Shown: piece by piece, positions 12,946 to 24,301 of the stretch
Layout of the letters: each line of letters begins with the position of its first letter
Numbering within the stretch: position 1 is the stretch's first letter
Source: Adiantum capillus-veneris
Lineage: Eukaryota; Streptophyta; Polypodiopsida; Polypodiales; Pteridaceae
Assembly: GCA_014529385.2 (NCBI GenBank)
Contig: CM043970.1
Span: 49,779,898-49,843,897 of the forward strand
Length of the DNA: 64,000 bases
Direction of reading: 5' to 3'
Notes under the pieces: model-generated
What the model was told of the DNA's origin: nothing
What the model saw: the letters and a program-made list of their open reading frames with translations, nothing else
Databases searched by the model: none
Program-made: the position numbers and the translations under genes

Positions 12946-14528
12946 TGTAACATTTAATGGCCTGATAATTTATGTGTAGCGGAAATTAGCATGAACATAA
13001 AGGGCATTTCATTAGAATAGATTCCTAATGAGAATTACAAGAGTGCTTGGGTGGAGAGAGCAACAAAAAGCATAACACCTAGTTAGATAGCATCAACAAT
13101 ACTTTCAAAAGAGAGAGAAATTAAGCTATTGACAACAGTTGAGGACCGGATTTGCATGGAGCCGGTCCCCCCTCCAAAAGGCTTTGTATTATTGTTTCTC
13201 CCATCAAGAGAGACATTGTACTATACAATTCTTTGTGTTCCTTCTAGACTAGCTAGTGCAATGAAGATGGAAACTTCATGCACTAAGCAAAACACTTAAC
13301 AAACAGAACTTGAATTATCCCCGTTCTCAGACCCAAGACCTCACACACCTTCGAAGATGGTGAGAGCTAGCAGGGTATGAGAGTAGATTGAGAGGAAGAA
13401 GGAGTATCTTACGAGAAAGATGTACATCTCCTCACATAATCACTCATATAAGCATAGATTAGCTTAGTAATTAGCTTGGTAGAGGAGATGAGCATGCATT
13501 GAAGCTTGGCTCTTGGTTGGATTTGCATCCACATGCCAAGAGAGTGTTGATGTAGGCTTCTATCTCACAAGCTTGGAGTAGGTGATGAGTTCTCCATTAA
13601 AGCTTGGGAAGAGATAGTCTTCTCTTTCTTCACACATGAGCTTGTGTGAGTGTGTGTGTGATAATTCCTTGCAAAAATCAGCCCCCTCTCTCTCTTGGGC
13701 GAGCCCTCTTGCTAAATTCTCTTCCTGAAGCCTCATTGGCCCTCCCCAAATCAAGCCAATTACAATTAAGCTGCATAAGTGATAGCCTCCTGACATGTGT
13801 CCCCCTTTCCCCTTTTGTGAGAGCTTTAGGTAATTATATAATTAAACTAAACTCTTATTGGACCCCTTTGCCTCCTAGCCAATAGGAATCAGGCAAGCCA
13901 TGGGGCTCCTGAATGCTCATTGGACCCCTTGGGAGACTGCCCAATAGTCTTCTAGGAGACTTAATTCTCATTGGTTTCTTTTATTAAATATTTTTTTATT
14001 AATTAATCTAGATTTACTCTAGCTTAATTTTCATTGGTCCACTTCAAGGGTCATCCAATAGAAATTGGGCACACCTTGTGGGCATCTGGCCTAGGGAGCT
14101 GACATGTGTCCCTCATTCCCTTTGTGTAAAGGGAGCTTGTGTGTGTGTGGATTTCTCTCTCATCCCCTACCTTTAGGGCTCGCCCCCTCCCATGTAGGGA
14201 TGTGCAAAGACTTTTAGGGCACACACAAAGCATCCAATTTTCACTAGGATTGACCTTTGGACACAACCTTTGAATTTTGGAACCTTAGCATTTTGGAAGT
14301 CTTAATGGGCTGAACCTTAGGGTCTTTTTAGCCCATTGTTGTACATGGCTCTTTTGCAGATGGCCCCCCCTTTGGATCCCTATTTTCCCTCCTTTGGATC
14401 CCTACTGTGGCCGGTCTGCTAGCTTAACCAATATTCTAGCTTTTTCTCCCCTGGCACTTCCCCACATTAAATGATCAGTTTAATATGAGAAAATCATTTA
14501 AGAGATTTAGATATTGAATATTATGACA
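12946..14528 (-). mobile_element. 3' LTR of chromovirus (gag-pol 14886-19136)
   Basis: Starts TGTAACATTT and ends ATTATGACA on the plus strand, with a purine-rich tract of the minus strand (14530-14541) just inside it. The first 270 bp align with the LTR at 6908 (TAGCGGA(A/T)ATTAG, then the conserved block at 13131-13212). At 1583 bp it is much longer than that relative, so it may contain an insertion or the other may be shortened. 13735-14068 carries ten CCAAT/ATTGG boxes. Confidence 0.6.
13735..14068. promoter_or_regulatory. Cluster of ten CCAAT/ATTGG boxes
   Basis: ATTGG at 13735, 13857, 13919, 13970, 14033 and 14064; CCAAT at 13756, 13879, 13941 and 14055. They largely alternate in orientation and lie in what should be the U3 promoter part of the LTR. 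CCAAT boxes bind NF-Y in plants. Confidence 0.6.
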
Positions 14529-14529
14529 T

Positions 14530-14541
14530 TACCTCTCTCTT
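14530..14541 (-). promoter_or_regulatory. Polypurine tract candidate
   Basis: On the minus strand AAGAGAGAGGTA directly precedes the LTR start TGTCAT, the expected place for plus-strand priming. Confidence 0.5.
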
Positions 14542-14885
14542 GAAATCATAGTCGTCCTCGACTATGGTGTAGAGAAGATAAAGCATATTCATGAGTCCTT
14601 TTCTTAGCGGGTAGAGGATCCCTATGTTACCCTACGACATCATTCCATAATGGATGACTAGTCCATTTGGCGCTTGAGAGCCTGAGGCTGCCGCAAGCAT
14701 GTCTGCACATCAGTCCTATCAGTCTTCCGTAGTAGAGTGACAAGCTCTACTTGGTGTTTGGGAGACGTCGTCTCCACAAACTTGATCTAAGCATGCATAC
14801 TACTTCATTTTTGTGCACAAATAAAAAAAAAGAGAGTCTTATAAGACAAAAACTTTGTTCCTTTTTTAACATTTTGTACATTTTC
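14542..14885 (-). other. 3' untranslated stretch of chromovirus
   Basis: Non-coding sequence between the pol stop at 14886 and the PPT. Confidence 0.6.
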
Positions 14886-17660
14886 TTACTCTTGGGAAGC
14901 ATTGTAAGCATTGACAAGGTTTAGGTTATCCTTTAATTGTATGCCTTGCATCCATCTAGCATCTTCAAAAGGATAATTCTTAAACTTAATAAGATATCGT
15001 CGGATAGTCTTACCGCCTCTTAGTACCTTGTCTTCATGTCGGAGAATGGACTCGGGCTGCAACACCTCCTCTTGGTCCTCGATCTCCGGTGGGTCTTCAA
15101 TAGTTGGTTCTTGAGGTGGCTCTCCTTTGTAAGGCTTTAATAGGCTCACATGGAAAGCATTGTGTATGAGCCAATGATTGGGCAACTTGAGTTGATAGGC
15201 CATCTCATTGATTGGCCTAAGAATCTGAAAGGGACCATAGTACCTTTTTGCTAGTTTAGCATAGTACTTTTGGTGGCCCGTAGGATTCTTGCTCGTCGTG
15301 TGCCTTAATCGAGCCTTTGGAAATTTTAACAAGACCCAATCGTTTTCTTTAAAGGCTTGGGCTCTTCTATGCTTGTCAGCAGCAGCCTTTTGCCTTTGTT
15401 GTGAGATAGAGATAGCATCCTTAATCTTTTGAAAAGATTCTTGTAGGTCTCGGCTATACTCATCTGCAGCGAAGATCTTCCCATGTACCTTAAGTAGAAA
15501 GGGACTTTTTGATCTTCCCTCAATTACCTCAAAAGGTGCTTTTCCCGTGGAAGTATGTACAGTGTTGTTGTAAGCATACTCCACTAAGGGTAAGTACTTC
15601 TCCCATTGGGATATTTGATCTACTTCCGTTACATAGGCTTTTAGTAGATCGAGAATGGTTAGGTTAGCTATTTCACTTTGGCCATCCGTTTGTGGATGAT
15701 AGGCCGAAGAGAAGTTTAGCCTTGTCCCTAAATTCTCAAAGAGACCCTTCCATAAATTACTGGTCATTCTAGGATCTCTATCCGACACTATGGACATTGG
15801 CAAGCCATGGTACTTGAAAATTTGTGAAATGAAGAGGGTTGCCATTTGATGGGCTTTGATAGTCTTTTTGACAGGTATAAAATGGGCTTGTTTACTGAAC
15901 CTGTCTACTATCGTCCATATTCCCGTATTCCCATGGATAGACTTAGGCAATCCAAAGATAAAATCCATGGATATGCTCTCCCATGGTGAATTAGGGATTG
16001 GAAAGGGTTGAAGCAATACAAGTTGCTTCCCTCTATCAAATTTTGTCTTTTGGCATACCACACATTTGGAAACATACTCTTGTATGTTCACTTTCATGGT
16101 AGGCCAATAGAAATATGTTTCAATTCCCTTTAAGGTAGACTGAATCCCTCTATGCCCCGCATAAGGTGGAGCATGAGATTCATACATTACTTTCTCACGT
16201 AGTGAGTTAGTAACGCATAGTCTATTGCCATAGAGAAGATAACCATCTTGTAAGGTAAATGGTTCTTCTTTCTTCCCTAATGCAAGGGCTGAAATCACAT
16301 CTCTAAAATCGGGATCAATAGCATACTCATCTATCATTGAAGATAGATCATTGTGAGTTGCTATGGAAACCGCATTCACTCTCGGTCGTCTTGAGAGTGC
16401 ATCGGCTACTTGATTATGCTTGCCAGCAATGTGAGCAATATGAAAATGAAATTGCGAAAGGAAATTTTCCCACCTCATTTGTTTGTCGGAGAGCTTGGTC
16501 TGCGTCATGAAGTACTTAAGACTTTGGTGATCCATTCCCAGAATGAAAGGAGTCCCCAATAAATAGTGCTTCCATGAGTCTAAGGCATGTAGAACTGCAA
16601 GGAGTTCCTTTTCATATATGCCTAGAGCTTGCTCAACAGGGTCGAGCCTTCGACTCTCGTAGCCTATGGCATGCCCTTCTTGGAGTAAAACAGCTCCAAG
16701 GCAATCACCACAAGCATCACATTGGACCTCAAATGGTTTTGAGAGATCCGGTAGTGTAAGCACAGGTTGAGAGATAAGCTTTTCTTTAAGCTTTTCGAAA
16801 GCATTGTTCTCCTTAGCAGACCATGTATACCTAACGCTTTTCTTTGTTAGGTCATGTAATGGTCCCGCAATTTGTGAGAACTTTTCTATGAAGCGTCTAT
16901 AGTATGCACACATACCTATAAAGCTTCTTAGTTCATGAAGATTCCTTGGTTTAGGCCATCCTTTTATTACCTCTAACTTGGATGGATCCATTTGGATGCC
17001 TTCTTGAGAGATAATGTGACCTAAATACTGAATCTCTTGCAAGAAAAATTCACTTTTCTTTCGATTAACATAAAGTTTATTCTCTCTTAAAACTTGAAAT
17101 ATTACCTGGAGATGTTGCTTGTGTTCCTCCAATGAATTAGAGTAGATGACAATATCATCAAAGAACATTCCAGTGAAGGTTTGATGAGGCCTGAACAGCT
17201 TCTCCATCAAGCAGTTGAATGTGGCTGGTGCATTGGTCAAGCCAAAAGGCATGACAATGTATTCGTAAAGACCAAATGTGGTGCGAAATGCGGTCTTTAC
17301 AATATCTTGATCAACTATCCTTATTTGATGATAGCCACTTTTTAGGTCAATCCTACTGAAGTAGGTCGATCCTTGTAGCTTATCAAATAGGTCTTCTACC
17401 CGTGGAACGGGAAACCTATTCTTGATAGTGATCCTATTTAGTGCTCTATAGTCGACACACATACGATATGTGCCGTCTTTCTTTTGCACTAAAAGCACAG
17501 GTGAGCAAAATGGAGATGAGCTAGGCCTAACCATGCCCTTCTCAACTAACTCATGCACTTGCCGCATAATCTCCTCTTGTTGAGCTTGAGAAACTCTATA
17601 AGGAGGTTTTTTAGGCGATGAACTTCCTGGAAGAAGTTCAATTGCATGGTCATCATTACC
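14886..17660 (-). CDS. Chromovirus pol: RT, RNase H, integrase, chromodomain
   Basis: The open frame continues, after one TGA, from the gag-protease frame upstream. From residue 1 of the ATG at 17567: RT with YRMCVDYRALN, SRIDLKSGYHQI, MPFGLTNAPATF and active site FFDD; RNase H with DACGD, YEKELLAVLHAL, MDHQSLK and VADALSRRP; integrase with zinc-binding HX4H...CVVC and core SMDFIFGLP, IVSDRDPR and YHPQTDGQSEI; then QKYYAKLAKRYYGPF; then a C-terminal chromodomain (YLIKFKNYPFEDARWM). The chromodomain places it among the chromoviruses, which use it to target histone marks. The pol part alone is intact over about 893 codons, so the copy is young, but gag is cut and a nonsense codon separates gag from pol. 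Confidence 0.95.
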   Translation of the reverse strand, partial: GNDDHAIELLPGSSSPKKPPYRVSQAQQEEIMRQVHELVEKGMVRPSSSPFCSPVLLVQKKDGTYRMCVDYRALNRITIKNRFPVPRVEDLFDKLQGSTYFSRIDLKSGYHQIRIVDQDIVKTAFRTTFGLYEYIVMPFGLTNAPATFNCLMEKLFRPHQTFTGMFFDDIVIYSNSLEEHKQHLQVIFQVLRENKLYVNRKKSEFFLQEIQYLGHIISQEGIQMDPSKLEVIKGWPKPRNLHELRSFIGMCAYYRRFIEKFSQIAGPLHDLTKKSVRYTWSAKENNAFEKLKEKLISQPVLTLPDLSKPFEVQCDACGDCLGAVLLQEGHAIGYESRRLDPVEQALGIYEKELLAVLHALDSWKHYLLGTPFILGMDHQSLKYFMTQTKLSDKQMRWENFLSQFHFHIAHIAGKHNQVADALSRRPRVNAVSIATHNDLSSMIDEYAIDPDFRDVISALALGKKEEPFTLQDGYLLYGNRLCVTNSLREKVMYESHAPPYAGHRGIQSTLKGIETYFYWPTMKVNIQEYVSKCVVCQKTKFDRGKQLVLLQPFPIPNSPWESISMDFIFGLPKSIHGNTGIWTIVDRFSKQAHFIPVKKTIKAHQMATLFISQIFKYHGLPMSIVSDRDPRMTSNLWKGLFENLGTRLNFSSAYHPQTDGQSEIANLTILDLLKAYVTEVDQISQWEKYLPLVEYAYNNTVHTSTGKAPFEVIEGRSKSPFLLKVHGKIFAADEYSRDLQESFQKIKDAISISQQRQKAAADKHRRAQAFKENDWVLLKFPKARLRHTTSKNPTGHQKYYAKLAKRYYGPFQILRPINEMAYQLKLPNHWLIHNAFHVSLLKPYKGEPPQEPTIEDPPEIEDQEEVLQPESILRHEDKVLRGGKTIRRYLIKFKNYPFEDARWMQGIQLKDNLNLVNAYNASQE

Positions 17661-19136
17661 TCATTTAGGAGGTAGCTCACAAGGGATGTCATCAATAAAA
17701 ACATCTTGAAACCCCTTGAGAAAATTGGATAACTCTAATTCCTTTTGGTTGCTTTTATTTTCTTTTGTTAAAGCATTAGGTTCATTTTGAGAATCTTTAA
17801 CAAAAATCATGTACACGGAAATAGAGCTCTTTATTGACTTGTTGAAAGATGGTGTATGTACAATGGGGATGGTGTTACCCATTTCCTTAGCATCTATATA
17901 CATTTCTTTTTCCCTGAACTTAAAGGAGATTCTCCTTTCAGGAAATTTAACATCAGCAGCCAGGCGGTCAAACCATGGTGTCCCTAGGATTACATCCTCA
18001 TGCTTGAGAGGAGAGATAAAGAAGTCCTCTTTGTCCACATAGCCTTGGACATGAAGACTCAATTTCCCAATTAAGGGAGTGACTGAAGCTTCTTGCCCCT
18101 TGAAGGGACTGTCTGCGGGTAGGACATCTCCCATCTCGTAGGATTGTATGCCTAGCTTGGTGGATAACTCCATAGATATAAAATTGTGAGTAGAACCAGG
18201 GTCAAAGAGAATAAAAGCATCATGTTCTCTTACCTTTCCCCAAGCATGGCATAGAGGAGATCCTTTGTGGTGAGTTTGGTGAGTCTCCTCCTCTTGGATT
18301 TCAACCAAAGAAGCTCTAGGAGGATCTTGGCGGTTGTTCTTTTGGGGACAAGCGCGGTACGCATGCCCTTGTTCGCCGCACTTGAAACACCGGTTATCCT
18401 TATGATAACGCTCAAGCTCTTCAGGAGAGAGTTTATTCTTACCTTTGTAAACTCCCTTCTCTTTAGCTTTGTTGGAGTTGCGCTTAGGAGACTTTTGGAC
18501 ATTGTCCTTCCCCTTAGGCTCATTGGAACCCTTGTTTTCCGGGGGCTTATTATTTCTTTTAAACCCTGTTTGGAAATTGATTCTAGAGGCCACCATAGTA
18601 TGGTGTATTACCGTCGATATGGTACGTGGCCTTTGGGAGTTAACATACTCCTCCATTTCTTCGGTTAAGCCCGCACAAAACTGTTGCTTTTGCTCTCCAA
18701 AATCCAACTTTTTGAAGACAGTGGCTTTGAGTTGTAAGTCCCAAAACTTGTCTACATATTTGTGGATGGATTCATTGGGAGAGAGCTTTAAGCTTCGCCA
18801 TTCGGTGAGTACTTTGTCTTTGGCATCGGTGGCCAAAAACTGCTTCATAATGGAAGCTCTTAAAGCCTTCCATGTTCGTGGAGCTTCACCATTGGCTCGT
18901 AGGCTAGACCACCATTGTCTGGCGGACTTTTGAAAGTGCATAGCTACATGGCGTAGCTTAGAGGACTCCGTGAAGCCCTCATCTCCAAACGCTGCATTGA
19001 ATTGTTGGATAAAGGCCAAGACTTTGTCCGTAGCACCAAAGGTACCATCATAGGTAAGGAAAGAGATGCTCTTCCCTCCCTCTTTGAATTTCTTCAGCTT
19101 GGACGACCTCTTCCATGTGGCATAGGATTTCCTATG
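17661..19136 (-). pseudogene. Chromovirus gag-protease, 5'-truncated
   Basis: Capsid region (FIQQFNAAFGDEGF, QWWSSLRANGE, FWDLQLKATVFKKL), basic linker, zinc knuckle CFKCGEQGHAYRAC (CX2CX4HX4C), then retropepsin with FDPGSTHNFIS in place of the usual DSG, and ILGTPWFDRL. The frame is open upstream of the first Met (19019) to 19136, where element C begins, so the gag N-terminus is missing. The stop at 17661-17663 is TGA in frame with pol; a CGA-to-TGA change fits, so gag-pol was one polyprotein. The missing N-terminus was not found on the far side of element C. Confidence 0.9.
19132..19136. repeat. Putative target-site duplication of element C (left)
   Basis: CTATG directly precedes the left LTR. 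The same five bases occur at 38141-38145, two bases beyond the canonical right LTR end. Confidence 0.4.
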
Positions 19137-20074
19137 TGTTGAGCCATCAGAGGATCACACCCACAGTTTTGCTCACACTCATCATTTTGTAACCATTGAT
19201 TGTAATAAATGTCCTTCCGACATTGATTTTGAATTGAGCCATTCATTAAGTAACGGGACTCAATTGAGTTTCCAGCTTGTAATTTCGAAGTAATTTCACT
19301 TGCTGATGTAATTAGTTAGAGATGTTCTCACCTCCAAGGCTGAGGTATATAAGCCAAAGTTTTTGTAACCTAAGGGGATTCAGATTATTAATCAAAGTGA
19401 GTTTTTGAGCGCCGTGACTGTGTCTGAGAGAGAGTGAGAGAGAGAGAGTCTTATCCACTTGCTACGCGAGCTATGGAGCCGCCATTGGAGAAGCGACACC
19501 GCCATTGTGTTAGCAACGGCGAGAGCTACGCACAGATACCAAGAGTGCGCGCTATCGGCTTCTATGTGTGGTAAGTTCCTACGAGCTTCGGTGTGAGTTT
19601 TCTTCCAACTCGTGTGTCGGAATGGAGCGTGCAGCATATCTATAGAACCACAACGAGTAGAGCTATGCATTAGTACCATCGGAGTCAAGTTTCGGTCACC
19701 TGCATTTTTCGGCCTGTCTTCATACGCGTTTACCGCACGGAGTGATTATAGGTTGATTTTGCAGTTCAAGTCTTTAAGGTGTTGTTTTTACCTAGTGTAT
19801 AGACTTCCCCTTGAGTTTGAGATCGATTCAATGATTCTAGATCCTGTTTCGTATAGCATTCGTTCGTAGTAAGGATTTCAGTCACTTGCGTATTTTAGAA
19901 CTTAGATTTGATTTCCTTAGTAGTGATTGTCATTAGAAGGTCGAGTAGGTGATTTGACACCCACCTAGTTGTTTCCATGCGCCTGCGGATCAAGCTCCGT
20001 CCTCGTCTGACAAATTCTGTTGTTGGTTGAGTTCTCGCTATTTAGCTTCCGCTAGCGGCGTAACTGCCTTAACA
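19137..20074 (+). mobile_element. 5' LTR of element C
   Basis: 938 bp, TGTT...AACA. TATA box TATATAAG at 19346-19353; a short GA run at 19429-19449 lies downstream, in the presumed R region. The sequence TCATACGCGT at 19720-19729 equals ten bases of the palindrome found in the leader. Confidence 0.95.
19346..19353 (+). promoter_or_regulatory. LTR TATA box
   Basis: TATATAAG within GGTATATAAGCC, repeated at 37413-37420 in the 3' LTR. The LTR at 62177-63055 has GGTATAAGAGCC at the same place. Confidence 0.75.
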
Positions 20075-20076
20075 TT

Positions 20077-20094
20077 TGGCGCCGTTGCCGGGGA
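20077..20094 (+). promoter_or_regulatory. Primer-binding site, tRNA-Asp
   Basis: TGGCGCCGTTGCCGGGGA, fully complementary to the 3' end of plant tRNA-Asp and typical of Athila-type elements. Two nucleotides (TT) separate it from the LTR. Confidence 0.95.
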
Positions 20095-21499
20095 CGAGAG
20101 CCCTAAGTAGGTGACCTTAGACTAATCCTATGAGGTGAGTCGTATAAACTACTTTGTATACTTTAGTTAGAAAAGATCTAGGAGTGGTGGACTCCGAAGA
20201 TCTCGAGAGATACTAGGAAGTGGGGTATTCCTGGGTCTTCCGTGTTGACATTATTTTTAGTTTAGCTTAGATTTTTTTGTTGTTTTGTTGGTGTTGAGTA
20301 GTTGTTGATAGAAGAAGAATTTTCTAGTCCGTGAGTGGCAGTGGATCTCTTTAAAATCACAATTACCAAACCCATTTTATGATTAGGAATAGCTTAGGTA
20401 GGACTTCATTTGATCCTGATCTAGAGCTAGCAATCATTGGAGTATTTGCTTGATATGGTTGATTGAATGTTAGATCACTAAACCGTCGAGTTAGTAGTGA
20501 AACTTGCAATAAACAAAAGTAAGAGAAATTTTCTGTGTATCTGGGAGTTGCTAAGCACTTGAGAAAGCTTTAGGAAGGATTCTGTGCCAAAAAACTGGAA
20601 ATCTGCAACTTTAGACATCATACGCGTATGATGTCTAAATGACCAAACAGAGACCAAAACAGAAATTTTGACTTTACCAGAGTGTTCAAAAGGGGGGTTA
20701 TACCCTAATTTCAACTTAAAACAAGAGCATTAACACTCAAAGAAACCCAAAAAGACAAGTCGGAGTCCAAGAAACGCAAAGAAGAGGAAATGTTGGATTC
20801 AGATCTTGTTTTTACATTCAAACCTGACAAAAACACTTGAAACTCAATTATAAACATTGGAGAAGGCTTAAAACCAAGAATAGTCAAAATCTGGGACAAA
20901 AGACATCATACGCGTATAATGTCTTTTGGCACATCCACTGCTTATTTTTGATATCTGACCTGACAAGATTGTTACAAGCACTGCAGAAAGCATAAATATC
21001 AAGTCTTGACCCAAATTGATGAAAAAGACATCATACGCGTATGATGTCTTTGACCTAATTTTGGACATATTTTGATACTTTGCTAACACAGATCCATTGT
21101 AATAGCTGTCTAGAGGTTATATTTCAAGTTTCATCCCATTTGGATCACAATTGACCCAAAACAAGTCAAAAGCGGAAAATTGCCAAGAAAAGCCTAAATT
21201 AGCCATAACTTGCTCAAACAGAGTTCAAACTGAATTTTGTGAGTGGAAAGAGCATAAGGGGGCTACTGAGAGTGAGCATAACCAAAATAGTCTAAATCTG
21301 TGAAAAAAGACATCATACGCGTATAATGTCTTTTTCAGCATAACTGCAACAAAATTCTCACTTGATGAAACAGAAGTTGTCCAATTGACAAGATTAAACA
21401 ATTGACCAAGTATCAATCAGTTTGGATCAATTCTGACCACAAAAACTTGGGGAAAACAAATTGCCGAGACGGAAAAGTTAAAGTCCTTTAGGGGAATTG
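20095..21499 (+). other. Leader of element C, with four palindromes
   Basis: About 1.4 kb untranslated leader before the gag ATG. Its second half carries four copies of the 24 bp palindrome, separated by AT-rich sequence that looks like diverged tandem units of about 140 bp. Confidence 0.75.
20613..21331. repeat. Palindrome array 1 (four copies)
   Basis: Copies at 20613-20636, 20901-20924, 21026-21049 and 21308-21331. Half-site AGACATCATACG followed by its reverse complement CGTATGATGTCT. The first and third are perfect; the second and fourth have one change (TATAAT for TATGAT). The first extends to a perfect 30 bp palindrome (20610-20639). Start-to-start distances are 288, 125 and 282. Confidence 0.95.
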
Positions 21500-24301
21500 A
21501 TGAATTTGAGATCGGGCAGGAATCTCCAGAATAACCGACCAAAACAAGGGGAACCAGCAAGTGTCATATCAACCGAGGGAAGTGTAAACCAAAGTTGGGT
21601 GCAACCATTAGAGCCGATCTTTGAAGGACGTGTCTCTGATACTTCTTCGGAGAGATCTTACGAGATTTTCACCGAACACTTGGAACACTTGAACCTGAAC
21701 AACAGAGAAAATATGGCAGCAGGATAATCAAGCCCTTCCGCCACAATGAAGCTATTGTTCATAAAATACCAATACGACAATGAGCAAGGTGCCAAGATCT
21801 ACAAAGATGGAATGGACCGCTATTGTGTAAAGATAGAGGAGAGACCTAGTGAGTTCAAGGACTTAGTGCCTGTGAGCTATAGCGGAGATAGATATCTAGA
21901 TGACGAGGGTACCATGTACTTGGTAGTCCTAAACCCCAAAGCCAAAGTAGATGAAGAACTCGAGGAGAAAGCACCAATAATGAACTTCCCTGATGCGAGG
22001 TTAAGAAGAGAGAATGAAACTACAAGGATCAACACTGATAACATCTATGTGGGGCTATACAAATATAATAATGGGGAGCAAGATCTCTATTATAGATGTG
22101 AAGAACCCTACACCGGAGAGTTGACAGACCAAAAAAGACTTTATGTCTTTACCTACACAGAGGGATCGGAAGTGAAAATTGCTGCTTACGACAAGTATGG
22201 GAGGCAATACTCAACAATGGGCAAGAAAGAATTAGAAGGATATACATACTTTGGGGGACCACTACATCAGTATTATGTTACTTCTAGCTCACAAAGACCA
22301 ACACCAACAAATGGAGTGCAAAACCCAATGACAACAGGAGGACAAAGAACCCAGGTTGCTGACTCTTTCAGTCAACCTCAGTACTCCAAACCCGGACCAA
22401 TGGGGTCATTACATTTCAGAGAGTCAATGGAGACGAATCGAGGTAGTGCAGTTCCAATCCCCACATATACCACTCCAGGTCCAAGGTTTGAAGCGGAACC
22501 ATCACATTTACCTCCTAGTAGTAGATTCAGGGCAGGGGAACCGACAAGGGTAACCCATGAAGTCCATGATGCTAGAGAAAGCTTTAGCCGGGACACAGGA
22601 GCAATGAGATTGGTAGCAGACCATAGACGTATGAGACCATCTCAAGTAGCGAAGTGTATGCCAAAGAAGTATGATGGTTCAGGAGATCCGTATGCACATG
22701 TGTCACTCTTTAAGCAAGTCTTAAGAGCTGAGCAGATAACAAATTTCCATACACAATACGAGGGATTTGGTCTTACTCTAGAAGGTACGGCATTGACATG
22801 GTTTCAACCATTGAACATAGGGGGATTCCATGACATTGACCATTTGCTAAGATAGTTTGCTGAGGAATTCTCAAAACGAGGGATTAAGCACAATACGGTC
22901 TCACAAATATATGCTTTTAAACAGAGAGAACACGAAAAAGTGAAGGAAGCTTCACTTCGCTTCAAACAATACATTGAGAGATGTCTAGTACGTGAACGAC
23001 CACAAGATGACAGACTATCTGTTCTCTTTATTGAGGGACTGAGGAACGACACTCTCAAGAAGGACTTGCACTTGAAAGCTTGTACAAGTTTCGAGTAAGT
23101 AACGAGAGAAGCATTGTACTTAGTGGATAACTGTACGGTTTATGGAGAGGTGTCAGCGGATACAGATTTTGCATCCAGTAGCTCTTCCTCCGTAGCGAGT
23201 GAGACTACCACTAAAAAGAATGTTCAAACAACAACCATGCCAAATGTAGAGCAAATGATAGAAGATGCTCTAAAAAGGATGGCACCATACCAAAAACCAT
23301 TGCCAAAAACACTGAAATGGTGTGCTATTGAACAAAAATGGACAAATCATCCAACAGAGGAGTGCTATTACAACAAAGGGTATGTAAGGGAGCGTCAGTA
23401 TGCACCTCCTGCTCAATTAGCACCACCTCAGGTACATCCAGTACCTCGATACCCAACGGGAAATGTACCAGGACCTATGGGGATAGAAAGACCGCAACCG
23501 GTATTGGGACAACAACCACCTTTACCAGGAGCAAGACCAGTGGGCATTAGATATGCACCAACCTTAGAGAATCAGGAAGAACAAGCCTTATTGCCTGTTC
23601 GAGCCTATTATGAAGAATCTGGTGCACACATGTCTCCAACTGTGTATTACCCACCAGAAGAGCCCAAACAACCAGAACCATGGGGCATGATTGGGAATGT
23701 TGGAACACCAACAGTTACAAGTGCTTCTGATGAAGAGAGATACAATTTGGACGCAAGAACATTGATGTTCATAGCTCATGGAGGGTTAACAGGACAAAGA
23801 CCATCCTATCCACAAAGGACTAATCAAGTGGGACCAAGACCAGCACTAGGACCCTGTTACAAGTGTGGAGGTGACCATCTGATGAATGTTTGTCCACATA
23901 CGGAAATCATTAGAATTAACGGTTATTGCACTGAGTGTGGGGTTACTCACTTCATTGAGGATTGTTCAAAGAATCCAAACAAAGTGCAAAAGACGACATT
24001 GAATATGCTAGAAACTATTCCTACCAGCAGTGGGTCTGAAAATGAAACTCTGATACCAACGCAAGTTGTTACTAGAGCTCAAGCTAAGAAAACCACTAGA
24101 GAACCGGAGAATGGAAAGTTAGCGACTGAAATGGTTAGTCCAGGACCGCGGAGTCAGAAAAACACATGGAAAGCTAGAAAAGCACGCATGAAGTTGAGAA
24201 AAGAACGTGAAGACGCTATTTTAGCTGAGGAACTAAAGCGAACGAAAGATAGATTAGAAAAACTTGAGAGTCAAAACGGGAAACGAGAGATGAGCCCGTA
24301 A
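21500..24301 (+). pseudogene. Element C gag
   Basis: One reading frame from the ATG at 21500 (MNLRSGRNL), interrupted by TAA at 21725, TAG at 22853 and TAA at 23096, with TAA at 24299. The N-terminal part (21746-22320) is an unrecognised domain rich in Tyr and charged residues. 22640-23130 matches the retrotransposon capsid domain (MPKKYDGSGDPYAHV, LTLEGTALTWFQPL, FAEEFSKRG). Near 23855-23975 are two zinc knuckles of the form CX2CX3HX4C (CYKCGGDHLMNVC, CTECGVTHFIEDC), one residue shorter between Cys and His than the standard knuckle. A Lys/Arg/Glu-rich helix ends the domain. The four stops suggest decay; read-through is less likely. Confidence 0.85.

Noticed and set aside
19392-19688. Antisense ORF in the LTR, also at 37519-37752 and 62488-62760
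   Set aside because: The same frame in three LTRs is explained by LTR homology. It varies in length between copies, has no domain, and overlaps promoter sequence.
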